DNA of 64,000 bases from Neoarius graeffei (GCF_027579695.1 NC_083577.1:57797783-57861782); one strand, 5' to 3'. Counted from the first letter of the stretch, positions 10,118 to 21,079 are shown. A program made the numbers and translations. Notes: generated by a model not told the origin, from the letters alone.

Positions 10118-10922
10118 GGGCCCTGTCACACTATAGCGTTTTGTTCGACGTTTGGTTGCGTTTTTAAAAATTTGAGAAACGCCGGGGAACGTCGACGTTC
10201 TTCAAATTAAGTTTCTAGGTCAACGATGTTGTAACGTTCTTGTAACGCTTGGGTAACGCTCAGCCAACGTTCCCTCAGTGTCAGGCGACGTTTGTGGTCC
10301 AAAATAGCAGCAAAACCTAGCGTTCTCATAGCGTCCACAGCGCTTTGATAGCGTTATCATAGCATTTGGGTAGCGTCTGCCTTGCGTCCAGGTAATGTTC
10401 TGGACGTTACACAGACGCTGGAAAAATTCAGAACGCTGACAGACGTTAGAAAGATGTTGAAAGAGCGTTACATGAGCGTTAAGAACGCTCGGCGAACGCT
10501 GACGAACGCTGAAAAACGTTGGCGACACGCTGGACAGACGTTCGATGGACGTTACACAGGCGTTAGGCAAGCGTTACCCAAGCGCTAGGCACGCGCTGGA
10601 CACTCGACCCTGATGGGCCGGCGTCCGCCTAGCGTCCAGGGAACGTCCTGACTTTCGAGTAACGTTCGAGTAACGCCCGCAAACTTTCGTGTAACGTTCC
10701 TCTAACGTGTAAGTAGCGTTTTGATAGAACGTCCTGAATTTTTGTGCACACCCAAAACTATTTTTCACCCTCAGCGTTCGCCGACGTCCCTCGACGTTCC
10801 CCAACGTTTGCCGACGCTCGTCTAACTTTCTTGTAACTTTTTTCTAACGTTCTCGACGTTCCTCTGCGTTTCGCAACACGTTACTCGAACGCTGGTGAGA
10901 ACGTCGTAGTGTGACAGGGCCC
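10118..10922. mobile_element. CpG-rich Harbinger-like MITE built of ACGTT/GCGTT units
   Basis: The inverted termini GGGCCCTGTCACACTA and TAGTGTGACAGGGCCC (one mismatch) are flanked by TAT duplications (10115-10117 and 10923-10925). The 805-base interior is saturated with (A/G)ACGTT, GCGTT and AACGCT words about every 9-13 bases on both strands. It encodes no protein. The 3-base target fits PIF/Harbinger, but the family is not certain. Confidence 0.75.
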
Positions 10923-11028
10923 TATGGGTGAGAGGCAGGGTACACCCTGGACAAGTCACCAGGTTATCGCAGGGCTGAGACAGACACAAACAACCATTCA
11001 CACTCACATTCACACCTACGGTCAATTA

Positions 11029-12286
11029 AGGCCCTGGCCACACGGCAACGGATTCAGGTGAATCTGATAAAATTTTTTATCGTTTCGGCCTGGCGTCCAC
11101 ATGGCACCGGCGGTTTGGGTGCCCCAAAACGATATTTTTTGAGAATGGGTTCCAGAGTGGAAAAATCTGGCAATGGCGCCGTTGCGAAGTTGTCTGGATG
11201 AGTAGAATGGATTTGTTTACACATTAACCTGACTGACCTGCCAGACAGACAATTTACACCTGCTTTGATGAACAGAAAGTACAGCCTTCCACACAAAGCA
11301 ACAGTTACCTGACTATAATGGAGGCAGAGGGGAAAAGGGTCAGAAGACCCTTCAACAGACTGTTTTGTATGAACCACTGCATTGCATTCACTTTTGTATA
11401 CAGCTTTTCTTTTAAATAAACAAGTAACTGAACCATTTCTTGAATTTCTTTTTTTATTGGATAATACTGCTTTTCAGGGGCGGCACGGTGGTGTAGTGGT
11501 TAGCGCTGTCACCTCATAGCAAGAAGGTTCTGGGTTCAAGCCCCATGGCCAGCGAGGGCCTTTCTGTGTGGAGTTTGCATATTCTCCCCGTGTCCGCGTG
11601 GGTTTCCTCCGGGTGCTCCGGTTTCCCCCACAGTCCAAAGACATGCAGGTTAGGTTAACTGGTGACTCTAAATTGACCGTAGGTGTGAATGTGAGTGTGA
11701 ATGGTTGTCTGTGTCTATGTGTCGGCCCTGTGATGACCTGGAGACTTGTCCAGGGTGTACCCTGCCTTTCACCCATAGTCAGCTGGGATAGGCTCCAGCT
11801 TGCCTGCGACCCTGTAGAAGGATAAAGCAGCTAGAGATAATGAGATGAGAGACTGCTTTTCAAAATGTTCACACACAATATAAAAAATTATATAAAAATG
11901 CTTTTCAAAATGTTCACACACAATAAGAAAATTAAGTTATATAAAACTATGCACACTAATAAAACTAATTTGTACACACAGAAAGCACGATTTCCTCGCC
12001 TAGTCGCAGCCATCTTCTTCTTGTTGTTGTGTGTTTGTTCCTGTGAGTGCTTCTCGCCGGGTAGAAGAAGGGGTTTATGCGCATGCGTCCTACTTCTTCT
12101 ATTGTTCTGGTGTCTCCGATGGGACCTTCTTACAGCGCACGTAGAGGTGTGGCATGTGTATTGTATCATTTTCAGCAAGCGTTGCATTGCCATATGGACC
12201 TGATATTTTACTGATCTGTTGCCCATGTGGACGCGATATTTTTTTTACCCACTAAAAAAAAATCTCGTTGCCGTGTGGATGTAGCC
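11029..12286. mobile_element. Harbinger-like element carrying a SINE
   Basis: The termini AGGCCCTGGCCACACGGCAACG (11029) and the inverse of GGCTACATCCACACGGCAACG (to 12286) are flanked by TTA (11026-11028 and 12287-12289). The body has no transposase. A SINE sits at 11477-11851. A short tandem duplication (about 11855-11935, GCTTTTCAAAATGTTCACAC twice) follows the SINE. Confidence 0.75.
11477..11851 (+). mobile_element. tRNA-derived SINE with 11-base target duplication
   Basis: A full-length copy: head GGCGGCACGGTGGTGTAGTG, B box GGGTTCAAGCCCC, tail GATAATGAGATGAGA. It is flanked by ACTGCTTTTCA at 11466-11476 and 11852-11862. Confidence 0.9.
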
Positions 12287-12552
12287 TTAGAGCCACCAAT
12301 TAGCATGTCTTTGGGGGAAACCCACACAGACACGGGGAGAACACGCAAATGCCGGCCACTAGGCTTGAACCCAGGACCTTCTTGCTGTAAGGCGACAGTG
12401 CTAACCACTACACCACTGTGCCACCCTGCATTGTATAGTTTAAAAACAAAATTGTTTTATTTTATTATTAGTTACTGTTGTTGATGTCATTGTAGTTTAT
12501 AAATGAAACTTTATCATAGGTATGTATACACATGAAAAGCAAGCTTTATATA

Positions 12553-12670
12553 CAGTACACAGTAAATTCCTCAGTGCTGAATTAACACCCAGAGTGTTTA
12601 TATTGGTCCAATTGGACCAATATAAACACTCTGGGTGTTAATTCAACACTGAGGAATTTGCTGTGTACTG
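12553..12670. repeat. 118-base near-perfect palindrome
   Basis: The left arm 12553-12611 and right arm 12612-12670 pair with two mismatches and no spacer. The centre reads GGTCCAATTGGACC. The arms contain GTGTTAATTCAACACTGAGG. It abuts the MITE at 12666-13211 and may be a foldback MITE that inserted into, or formed, its end. Confidence 0.9.
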
Positions 12671-13211
12671 TGCAAAAGTCTGAGGCACCCTATTTTTTCA
12701 TACAAACTGTTATAGATTTCTATTTTATGACTTCTACATTATCGAGTCAGTACAAAAACATTTTACAGTTCCAAATGTTCATTTTCCAGCACAAAATTAA
12801 ATATTACAGAAAAAAATTGTTTATATCTGAGCAGCATATTACATAAGAAACCACTTTTCAGACTGAAAAAGAAAACATAATGAAGGCTACTGGGTTTTGG
12901 TGCAAAATTAAGAAGCAAGGGTGACAGTCAAAGTGTCCAGAAGAACTGTGGCTGGTTCTGCAAGATGCTTAGTAAAACTTACAGCTCATTTCCTTATCAA
13001 ACTGCACTCACTGTACCTGAGACTACAAATTTTTTTTTGAAAGCAAACTGTTGTCTCACACCAAATATTGACTTTGTTTCATTTATTATGGCTTACTGCT
13101 GTTTATAGCATTTTTAAAAAATGTTGAAACATTTAATTTCACTATTTTTAAAGCATTTTTGGTCTACAGCATTTCTTTATATGTGCCTAAGACTTTTGCA
13201 CAGAACTGTAT
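12666..13211. mobile_element. Tc1/mariner-type MITE (TACTGTGCAAAAGTC family)
   Basis: The left end TACTGTGCAAAAGTCTGAGG and right end CCTAAGACTTTTGCACAGAA are inverted copies. The same termini bound 37942-38477, and one end is at about 50946. There is no coding capacity. Confidence 0.8.
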
Positions 13212-13564
13212 ATATGGTTCGTGCTTATCCATAGATTTGGCTATCCACTTTAGATCTTGGAATATATACCCTGTGCATACAGCGCTCCCGTTGTATCTGC
13301 TGATGTTTTCTTTGCTTGTTGTTTTGAGTTTGCTGCTTGTTGCTTTACACTGAGGCAGTATGAGTAATGCCATCGCAATATCACTACATAATCATTTATG
13401 TCACCACTAGCAATGTCACAGCCAGTCACAACACGTAAATCTAACGGTTCTGATTCCCACTGGAGCCATAACAAAAGACTTCTGTAAATGTTATAGGTCA
13501 CCAGGGTAGTTTAAAGTGCATATCCTGGACCAAATTCGTTTTTTTTTTAAATATGAAAAAAATG

Positions 13565-13937
13565 GGGCAGCACGGTGGTGTAGTGGTTAGCACTGTTGCC
13601 TCACAGCAAGAAGGTCCAGGTTTGAGCCCCGTGTCCGGCGAGGGCCTTTCTGTGCGGAGTTTGCATGTTCTCCCCGTGTCCGCGTGGGTTTCCTCCGGGT
13701 GCTCCGGTTTCCCCCACAGTCCAAAGACATGCAGGTTAGGTTAACTGGTGACTCTAAATTGACTGTAGGTGTGAATGTGAGTGTGAATGGTTGTCTGTGT
13801 CTATGTGTCAGCCCTGTGATGACCTGGTGACTTGTCCAGGGTGTACCCCGCCTTTCGCCCGTAGTCAGTTGGGATAGGCTCCAGCTTGCCTGCGACCCTG
13901 TAGAACAGGATAAAGCGGCTAGAGATAATGAGATGAG
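13565..13937 (+). mobile_element. tRNA-derived SINE with 12-base target duplication
   Basis: Full-length copy flanked by ATGAAAAAAATG (13553-13564 and 13938-13949), so it inserted into element X after X was in place. Confidence 0.9.
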
Positions 13938-14191
13938 ATGAAAAAAATGTCCCTTTACACACTCATCCAGAAGGGTAATTTTGCACAAGTCCATCTGTCT
14001 ACAGCAGAAAAAAATAACAAAACGCATCTGGAAAAATCCCAAGGGAGTCTGGAGCCAGATTCGTGACGTCACCTGCGGAAGCACCAGCAGACTGCAAGAG
14101 CTTGCACGGTTTCAGTGCATAGCCTGTGTAGACCAAGTTTAGCAGCTAGCGATTTTGCATTGAAATATGGAATTGTCACCTGAGCGCAATG

Positions 14192-14263
14192 TGGGAAACG
14201 ATGAGTACTTATCCCATCAAGATTGGTGTTGCTACACCCTCCTACGATACATCTGTTAACCAT
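14192..14263 (-). pseudogene. THAP-domain N-terminal exon fragment in element X
   Basis: The - strand reading MVNRCIVGGCSNTNLDGIS continues to HRFP. The Cys-x4-Cys pair near the start and the H-x-F-P motif are those of the THAP zinc-binding DNA-binding domain. A CAG/GTGACA donor-like site follows at about 14178, so this looks like a first coding exon. The remaining zinc ligands are not found. Confidence 0.55.
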
Positions 14264-14824
14264 TTTAATAATTACGTGATAATGTTGAAGAAATTTGCAG
14301 AAAACCACCAGGTCGTTTTCTCATAAACAAACCAACGCTGACGTAGGATTCAGAGGGAGGCGTCCTGCACGTGACGTCACAAAAATCAATGCTTGCCGGG
14401 AAATCCAAATGCCAAGTTTTTTCAGAGGCGGGCCAATTCTCTTCAAATGGCTTGATTTCAACTGAATTTTTCTGGTATTACGCAAGGTAAAAAAATTGCA
14501 CAAAATGCAAAATGTGACAGATATTTGACCAAAGTTTAATATAAAATAGGAGAATTACATTGATCTTGCTCCTGAATTTACCCGTGATATGCACTTTAAA
14601 GGGCTCCTGACAGCAAAATTATGCTCTAAAATAGGTTTCTGTAATAAAACTACAAACACCACTGATCACTTTCATGATAGAACTAACCACCAACAGAACG
14701 AAATCAGTAGATTTGTCTTTATGCAAAGTTGCGTCAATCTGGCCAAGCGCTAAGCCACTGTCAGTGGCCGCCATATTTGCCGTGATGTCACATGCAGAAC
14801 GACTGCTCGGCCTTCAAGGCAGCT

Positions 14825-15075
14825 ATGGCTGATGAAACAGAGTGATTTTCTGACCAGTCTTCAGAAACTGAGGCCCTTTTTGAGGTTGACACTGGACATG
14901 TCGGATTACATGAAGACGAAGCAGTGGGTGGCATTTTGCCTTATCGTTTTGAGCCGTATCTGGACGATTTGCCTGCAGAAGGCGAGATTTCCGGCTCAGA
15001 CACAGACGACGACGGGTCCAATGCAGAGGATGTCGTGATCCCAGCTGACATCGGGAGGCTCCAAAACACTGAATG
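14825..15075 (+). pseudogene. Acidic P2RX7-like first exon remnant in element Y
   Basis: From the ATG at 14825 the frame reads MADETE, a TGA stop at 14843-14845, then an acidic run including YRFEPYLDDLPAEGE and a stretch of Asp/Ser ending DIGRLQNTEW just before a GTAATA donor-like site at 15076. The (Y-x-FEP ... RL-x-NTEW) layout resembles the N-terminus of fish P2RX7-intracellular-domain-like proteins that often travel with THAP transposons. That resemblance is from memory and needs a search. Confidence 0.4.
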
Positions 15076-15452
15076 GTAATATAATAATAATAGATCTAGT
15101 CCTCTTGGGGGGGGCATGCGGACAATATTACCGCACTGATTTCCTTTTTAAAAAATATGCTCTCTTGAAAGTTCATGGTCTTATAGATTTGGGCCGTTTT
15201 CTCACATTTTTATTTGATAAGAATAAAAACTTCTATGAACTGATGAAATTCAATTGCATGTTAGGCCTATAAGGTCCAGCCAACATGGTATTGCAGCGGA
15301 ACTGTGACAGAACTTTGAATCATGAACAAATTCACCTATTGCTATTATTTATTAGTAAATATCTCATTACAAGATGGAGATCTACACTGAAAAATCATCA
15401 ATCAACAACTAATCAAACAAGTGTCACATGTGTGTCAGAGGCCCACCTGTCA

Positions 15453-15593
15453 TTGGGAGACCACATGTCCCGTGTCCGGCGCACTTTGTTTTGCCTGCTC
15501 TTCGCGTCTGATGGGATCCTTGGGAAAGGTATACAGACTATACCCGACTTCCCTGGTGTTTGAGCAAAATCCAGCCACACAACGAGCAGGCAT
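15453..15593 (-). pseudogene. THAP-domain N-terminal exon fragment in element Y
   Basis: The - strand reading MPARCVAGFCSNTREVGYSL is followed by YTFPKDPIRREE. The Cys pair and the FPKDP motif are diagnostic of THAP domains. The frame degenerates after about 30 residues and the second pair of zinc ligands is lost. Confidence 0.7.
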
Positions 15594-15887
15594 ATTCACC
15601 AAAATAAACGACTCAGACGCAAAAATATTCACTTGCAAAGCACTGGTGAACAACGAGAAGTTGAGAAAATGTCTGTCAGTGGTTCTGCATGTGACGTCAT
15701 ATCTGCCTTCTTCCTCGGCCGTGGGTTGGCTCACTATGATATCGACTTATCTGCGTGGCGGGCCATTCAAAATGATGTTTGTTACTATTCTGTCGCGCGA
15801 TGTGTGAAGTAAATATGTCATTTTATTCAACTCAATATGGCTGAAATTAACAATTTAACATATTTTTTGCTGTCAGGAGCCCTTTAA

Positions 15888-16464
15888 GGTTTTGACTTTT
15901 TGCTCCCATTCCCACACAACACCATTACTGCATAATAATGGAAAATGTACGGTTTTCACTGTGAATGGGAATGGGGTATTAGAATCCTAACCAGCTTTAA
16001 TGGTCCCACACTGACACTGTTAAGACAGTACATCATGTAACAGTAGCGTTTTATAGATACCTCTATGAACAGATGGATGGATGGATGGATTGATGTTCTT
16101 TACTGATCACCAAAGGGATATCAAAAGGCAAAAGAAATGTAATGATTAAATTGCATGATTTGGCTGTGTATTTTCAATTCAGAATTTAAATACATGTATA
16201 GTGTTATAGGTTACCAAAATATTGTGGTTTAGAGGCTAGTTTGATTTCACACTAACAGGTAAATAACAGCACAGGGAGCCTGATATATGTCTTTTAAATG
16301 TCTTTTAAATCCATAATGTCCATCAATTTATTTTAGGAATCATGCCTGCAAAAGAAAGATTTTTAAAAAGGTATTGACTGCAATTAAATACAGATTTTTT
16401 GTTTGCACCTTTGTTAGTACTCATTCTCTGAACATTTTTAACAGACAGAGACTATAATGGGAAT
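15888..16464. other. Unassigned sequence
   Basis: No gene or recognisable element. It contains a short (GATG)n tract near 16071-16092 and is otherwise AT-rich. Confidence 0.5.
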
Positions 16465-16472
16465 TATACGCA

Positions 16473-17570
16473 CTGGGTGCGATTTGCTGGGGGGGATGGG
16501 GGGGATCATCCCCCCCTCTGGTTTTTATCTCTGCTGAAAAAAAATCCTCAGGGACAACCCCGTCAGTAAAACAAACAAACCAAAAAAAAAAAAAGTTGAC
16601 ATGACAGGCATGTTGTGACACAGTTTTCTATGGTCTACATTGCACTCACTTTCAAAATGACCCGAAGTGGCAGCTTTGATGTTCACGAACGTCCCCAGCA
16701 AATAGATACATTGTAGATAATAACAATATCCAGAGCGTGAACGTGGATTTAGCGCCATGAATCACATCCTTATTGATGAGCGCAACAGAATGAATGTATC
16801 CACACTCACAGCCTTCTTTTCCTCGCTGTCAGTGGGCCAGACGTGCGTTCCTTCCCTGCTGAGAAATTCGCAGAAATGTGGATTAAAGAAGGGCGAAACG
16901 CGGCGGATAGCGCACCGACGGGAAAGCAGAAAAGGCCACATGAACTGCGCCATCAGAGCAAACTGTTCATTTAGTATTCATGTATTTTAGTGATTTTCGA
17001 GTCACTGTCCATTTAATCCGGAGGGAGAGAAACATCACAGCAACGCGACAAGCAATGCGAACTTTGTTGTGTTAGTGTTCGTGTATTTAGTCAGAGAGAT
17101 AGGAAGATGAATTTACTATCTCTGGTTTAGTGTTCGTTTTCATTTAGTGTTTGTGGCAGCGGGGGCGTGGTCAAGCATCGGTCTATGACAGAAGGACGGC
17201 AGGACAGAACTGATTTCACACAACTCGCTTTTATTCAGCTTGTATCTGCACTCGCACACACATCAGTCGTCTAGTTGTGGAGAGAGCTCCCGCTGCTCTC
17301 GCCCTCTCTCCTTAAATAGGGCGCGGTCACTGGGAAGACACACAAACACATGAATTAACGACAGGTGTAGTGATTCTACCACTTACCTTCCCTGACTCCG
17401 CCCTCCTGTCATAGACCGATGCTTGACCACGCCCCCGCTGCCACAGTGTTATTCATTTGATATCATCGGATGTTATTGAGCTGTTAGCCTATTGTTACCT
17501 TAGTTTTGTGACGTTTCATGATTAAAAAAAAAACATCCCCCCTTCTGGTTTTTTGACAAATCGCACCCTG
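16473..17570. mobile_element. hAT element with nested solo LTR
   Basis: The termini CTGGGTGCGATTTG and CAAATCGCACCCTG are flanked by the 8-base duplication TATACGCA (16465-16472 and 17571-17578). The end sequence matches the orphan hAT end at 2844. A short + strand reading at 16757-16990 (starting MNHILIDERNRMN) may be a transposase scrap, but this is not secure. Confidence 0.85.
17152..17445 (-). mobile_element. Solo LTR-like insertion with 40-base inverted ends
   Basis: 294 bases bounded by TGTGGCAGCG and CGCTGCCACA, with a 5-base duplication GTGTT (17147-17151 and 17446-17450). Read on the - strand it has a TATA-like CCTATTTAAGG (17312-17322) and downstream GCTGAATAAAAGC (17226-17238), which is promoter and poly(A) order for an LTR. 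It lies inside the hAT at 16473-17570. The first and last 40 bases are perfect inverse copies, which is unusual for an LTR. Confidence 0.7.
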
Positions 17571-17578
17571 TATACGCA

Positions 17579-18351
17579 TATAATAAAAAAACCTCTTTAC
17601 TGATCTTGCATTACAGTATATTATTATATTATTGAGTTAAGCTTTAATGCTATCCTTCAGGATGGTGTTGCGTCAGCGCATATTAATGTGTGGTAATTAC
17701 AAACACATTCCCCAAATAATAAGACCATTTTCTCTAGCCTGCTGTACATAATTTGTAGATTAATTAAAATTAATTATCTTACATTATTATTGTTCTTTAA
17801 TTTCTACATTATATAATTGTATGATCAAAATACATGAAGAGAGTATTAGACAATATAATTACTGTTGATTTGAAAACTGCACAGTAGGCAAATGAATGGG
17901 TGTGTACAGCAGCGATCTCCTCTGACTGGCTGTGTCCTCATCCCCTCCTCCAGATGGTATGGAAGAACCATGGCCTGCAGGATGTGATCAATCCCTCGAG
18001 ACACATGAAGAATACTAAACTGTTTTTTCTTTGCACCCCTGCTTTGCCTTAATATCTATTTAAGCCTTCCTTTGTCCTGTGAGAGGAAAAGAAATGAAGT
18101 CATGTGGATTTTAATTAGTATAAAGGGGAAAAATGATGTCTTGCAAAAAATAACGATGTCACTGTGACTTTATGATGCTAAATGATTAGTCATCATAATC
18201 TCTAATTAAGTAAAATAATGAATACAACTGCAAAACACTGTGACAAAAATTTTAATTATCCACCTGTTTTCATCACTCAGTAATTTTGAACGTTTTCATA
18301 AAACTGTCGTAATAATCACCATGCAGGACTTTATTATAGTAATAGCTCATA
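17579..18351. other. Unassigned sequence
   Basis: AT-rich, with no open gene or recognised repeat. A GC-richer stretch at about 17900-18000 has no coding character that I can identify. Confidence 0.5.
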
Positions 18352-18548
18352 TACAGTGTCTTGCAAAAGTATTCATCCCCCTTTGTGTTTGTCCTGTTTT
18401 GTCGCATTACAAGCTGGAATTAAAATGGATTTTTGGGGGGTTAGCACCATTTGATTTACACAACATGCCTACAACTTTATTGTGACACAAACAATAATTA
18501 AGATGAAAAAACAGAAATCTGGAGTGTGCATAGGTATCCCCCCCCAAG

Positions 18549-18800
18549 TCAATACTTTGTAGAGCCACCTTTTGCTGCAATTACAGTTGCAAGTCTCTTG
18601 GGGTATGTCTCTATTAGCTTAGCACATCTAGCCACTGGGATTTTTGCCCATTTTTCAAGGCAAAACTGTTCCAACTCCTTCAAGTTAGATGGGTTGCGTT
18701 GGTGTACAGCAATCTTCAAGTTATGCCACAGATTCTCAATTGGATTGAGGTCTGGGCTTTGATTAGGCCGTTCCAAGACATTTAAATGTTTCCTTTTAAA
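18549..18800 (-). pseudogene. Tc1 transposase C-terminal fragment
   Basis: The reading [20 protein letters not shown] continues to a stop after GGSTKY. It contains the third catalytic acid in [11 protein letters not shown] and the C-terminal helix [16 protein letters not shown]. It is cut at its N-terminal side by the hAT insertion at 18801. Confidence 0.85.
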
Positions 18801-19512
18801 CAGGGCTCTCAAGTTTTGAATGCAGGCAAGAGTGACACCCCCCCCCCCCCCCACGGGTTGCAGGAATGGGGGTCTTTCATTAATAATATTATTATTAGTG
18901 TTGCTGTTATTAATAACTGCTCAGACTTGCAGAAGAAAGGATAGCACATGGCACTGACAATTCAACCAAATACAAAGTCTTTATTCAATTTCCGTGTATT
19001 GAATAAGTGTATGTGTGTGTGAGAGAGAGCAGAGAGAGAGAGAGATTATGACTGGTGGTGTTTATTGTAAGTGTTTGTTGGATCCCACTTAAAACAGTTC
19101 GGCTCAAGTCCAGCCATTTTCAGGGTCATGATAGAGGCCAATGTCCCGTCCAGAGACAAGCTGTTTCGGATTGAGGTTTTGTTCAGACTGACCGTTGAAA
19201 ATACCCTCTCTGCGTCAGCATTTGAATGAGGAAGCACCAAAACCAAGGTTGTTATCTTTGATAACCTCCCAAATTGGTTCAAGCCAGTCGCCTTTGAAAA
19301 AGGAACCAAGGGCCTCTATTACTTAAATGTTTTCCTTTTATCTTAATAATGAGCAAGTCATGTTGTGTGCAAAAAATTTCTTACTTTGTTCTTTTTTGAG
19401 GACATTCTTCCCCAAAACTCCTCAACGTCAAAGGATGTTGGATCCTGTAATCTGTAATAGTTGGACTTTCCTCTTCCCTATATCTACCCCTGGAGTCACG
19501 CAGTTTCTATAT
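18801..19512 (-). mobile_element. Truncated hAT copy (same family as 26627-28077)
   Basis: Starts CAGGGCTCTCAAGTTTTGAA and runs nearly collinear with 26627-27355, including a C-run and the transposase tail, then ends abruptly after TCACGCAGTTTCTATATTA. The right terminus is missing. Confidence 0.8.
19046..19309 (-). pseudogene. hAT transposase dimerisation fragment
   Basis: The - strand reading contains VLPHSNADAERVFSTVSLNK, the hAT C-terminal dimerisation signature. It is the counterpart of 26855-27151, with several substitutions and a deletion near the C-terminus. Confidence 0.8.
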
Positions 19513-19604
19513 TATTGTTTTAATGAGAATTCAACGTCGTAGACGCCGCAGTTTGGGGAGAGAATTTCAGGGGAATTTCGGCTTCCCTTGTTGTCTCTGA
19601 GAAA

Positions 19605-19965
19605 TCGCCCCTGGTGTATAGAGGCCCATTTCCAGCAACTATCACTCCAGTGTTCTAATGGTACAATGTGTTTGCTCATTGCCTCAGAAGGCTAATGGAT
19701 GATTAGAAAACCCTTGTACAATCATGTTAGCACAGCTGAAAACAGTTTAGCTCTTTAGAGAAACTATAAAACTGACCTTCCTTTGAGCAGATTGAGTTTC
19801 TGGAGCATCACATTTGTGGGGTCGATTAAATGCTCAAAATGGCCAGAAAAATGTCTTGACTATATTTTCTATTCATTTTACAACTTATGGTGGTAAATAA
19901 AAGTGTGACTTTTCATGGAAAACACAAAATTGTCTGGGTGACCCCAAACTTTTGAACGGTAGTGT
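19605..19965. mobile_element. Tc1 3'-end fragment
   Basis: Ends with CCCCAAACTTTTGAACGGTAGTGT, a Tc1-type terminus common in fish. The other end is missing. No transposase coding remains. Confidence 0.6.
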
Positions 19966-20699
19966 GTATACATGTTATTTCACCTCCCTCACTGCCATCA
20001 CCAGGAACTACCTGCAGGCCAGGACAATGATAACATTTTAACATAGCCTATGGAAATCCGAAGTTTACACATTATCATCACGCACAGAAATTGCAAAACT
20101 GCAAAACTAGTTTTAAAACCGCTAAGTTCCAACTGTTAAACATAGCGAGAGGCTGGGCTACGTGTGTGTGTGTAAAGTGTAAACCAGTGCATCCTGACTT
20201 TCTAACTATGCCTGTGTGTTGCGTGAGCGGCAGTCAGTCAACAACTCTTCGCAAAGTTTCCTTATGAAACAATATGCTCGCTGAAATTATGGCAGGGAAC
20301 GCCAGATTAAACATTAAAACTGCCTTCTGAGCACTGTATACAGGCTACCACCGAAAGAAGGAGGCTACCAGAAAGGCATCTCTACTCCGTACGATTTTAC
20401 TTTCACTACGACATTACTTTGAACAGACTATCAAAAAATTGCAAGGTGATATGATAAAGTAAGGCACAGTTTACTTACAGTTTTTTTTTTAAAAACGATG
20501 CAATCACTTTCTGCCTTTTGGCACCCTTCATCATGCCATGTTGGGGTCCTGAACTAGGAGGAGCTGTCCCCGATATGCCTGTCAAACTTGTTGTGGGTAA
20601 CCATAGCAACCAAGCTCGAGCTCGCAACCTGTGCAGTCTGCGCAGTTGCAACTATGTATGTACTGCTGTGCACCTCAATAAACTGAATGGTAATTAGTC

Positions 20700-20845
20700 T
20701 TTTGATTTTTCTGTGAGGTTTGCCTTATGCAAAGAAAGACAGCATAGACGTTTTTTCCTCCCTATAAGTGGGGGGGACCAAACGAGGTGAATTTAAATCT
20801 GGGTGGGACGAATCCCCCCCGTCCCCCCCTCTATCTGCGCCCGTG
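20700..20845. mobile_element. hAT-like right end, G/C-run rich
   Basis: The segment ending CTATCTGCGCCCGTG after C-runs has the form of a fish hAT terminus. Its partner was not found. The sequence between 19966 and 20700 is otherwise unassigned. Confidence 0.35.
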
Positions 20846-21079
20846 AGTAGAACAGCCAGTGAACCGCAGTGTGTTCTTCCGCTGATGTCACAACATGGCC
20901 GCGAGCCACGGACCCAGTTTTCTTGCGCTGTGCAATTAAAAGTTGGATATTCGCGTAACAACAGCTTCTTTTCACGTAATTATAACAGAAATCTAACATG
21001 TTTGCCATGTTGTATAGTTTATTTAAGAAATTGCATAGAGTCATGTTCGTGTCATCAGCACTTTAAGCAATGGCTTTTT

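Larger units (their letters stand above)
10028..12425 (-). mobile_element. tRNA-derived SINE split into three parts by two insertions
   Basis: One - strand SINE is continuous across 10053-10117, 10923-11028 and 12287-12425, with a (CCAT)n tail at 10028-10052. The flanks TGCGTTGTATAGT (about 10015) and TGCATTGTATAGT (about 12427) are its target duplication. Two elements with 3-base target duplications interrupt it: 10118-10922 (TAT) and 11029-12286 (TTA). Confidence 0.85.
13511..14599. mobile_element. TTAA-target element X (Kolobok-like) with THAP fragment
   Basis: The termini AGTGCATATC (13515) and GATATGCACT (to 14595) are flanked by TTAA (13511-13514 and 14596-14599). The right TTAA is shared with element Y. 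It contains a SINE (13565-13937) and a - strand THAP-like start at 14192-14263. A TTAA target together with a THAP domain is the hallmark of the Kolobok superfamily, so assignment to it is an inference. Confidence 0.75.
14596..15887. mobile_element. TTAA-target element Y (Kolobok-like) with two exon remnants
   Basis: The termini AGGGCTCCTGACAGCAAAA (14600) and TTTTTTGCTGTCAGGAGCCCT (to 15883) are flanked by TTAA (14596-14599 and 15884-15887). A + strand acidic exon remnant lies at 14825-15075 and a - strand THAP start at 15453-15593. No catalytic domain is seen, so it is non-autonomous. Confidence 0.8.

Noticed and set aside
11568-11825. Recurring open frames of about 60-150 codons (also at 31892, 35552, 58687 and elsewhere) with similar proteins
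   Set aside because: They are readings through copies of the same tRNA-derived SINE on either strand, not genes.
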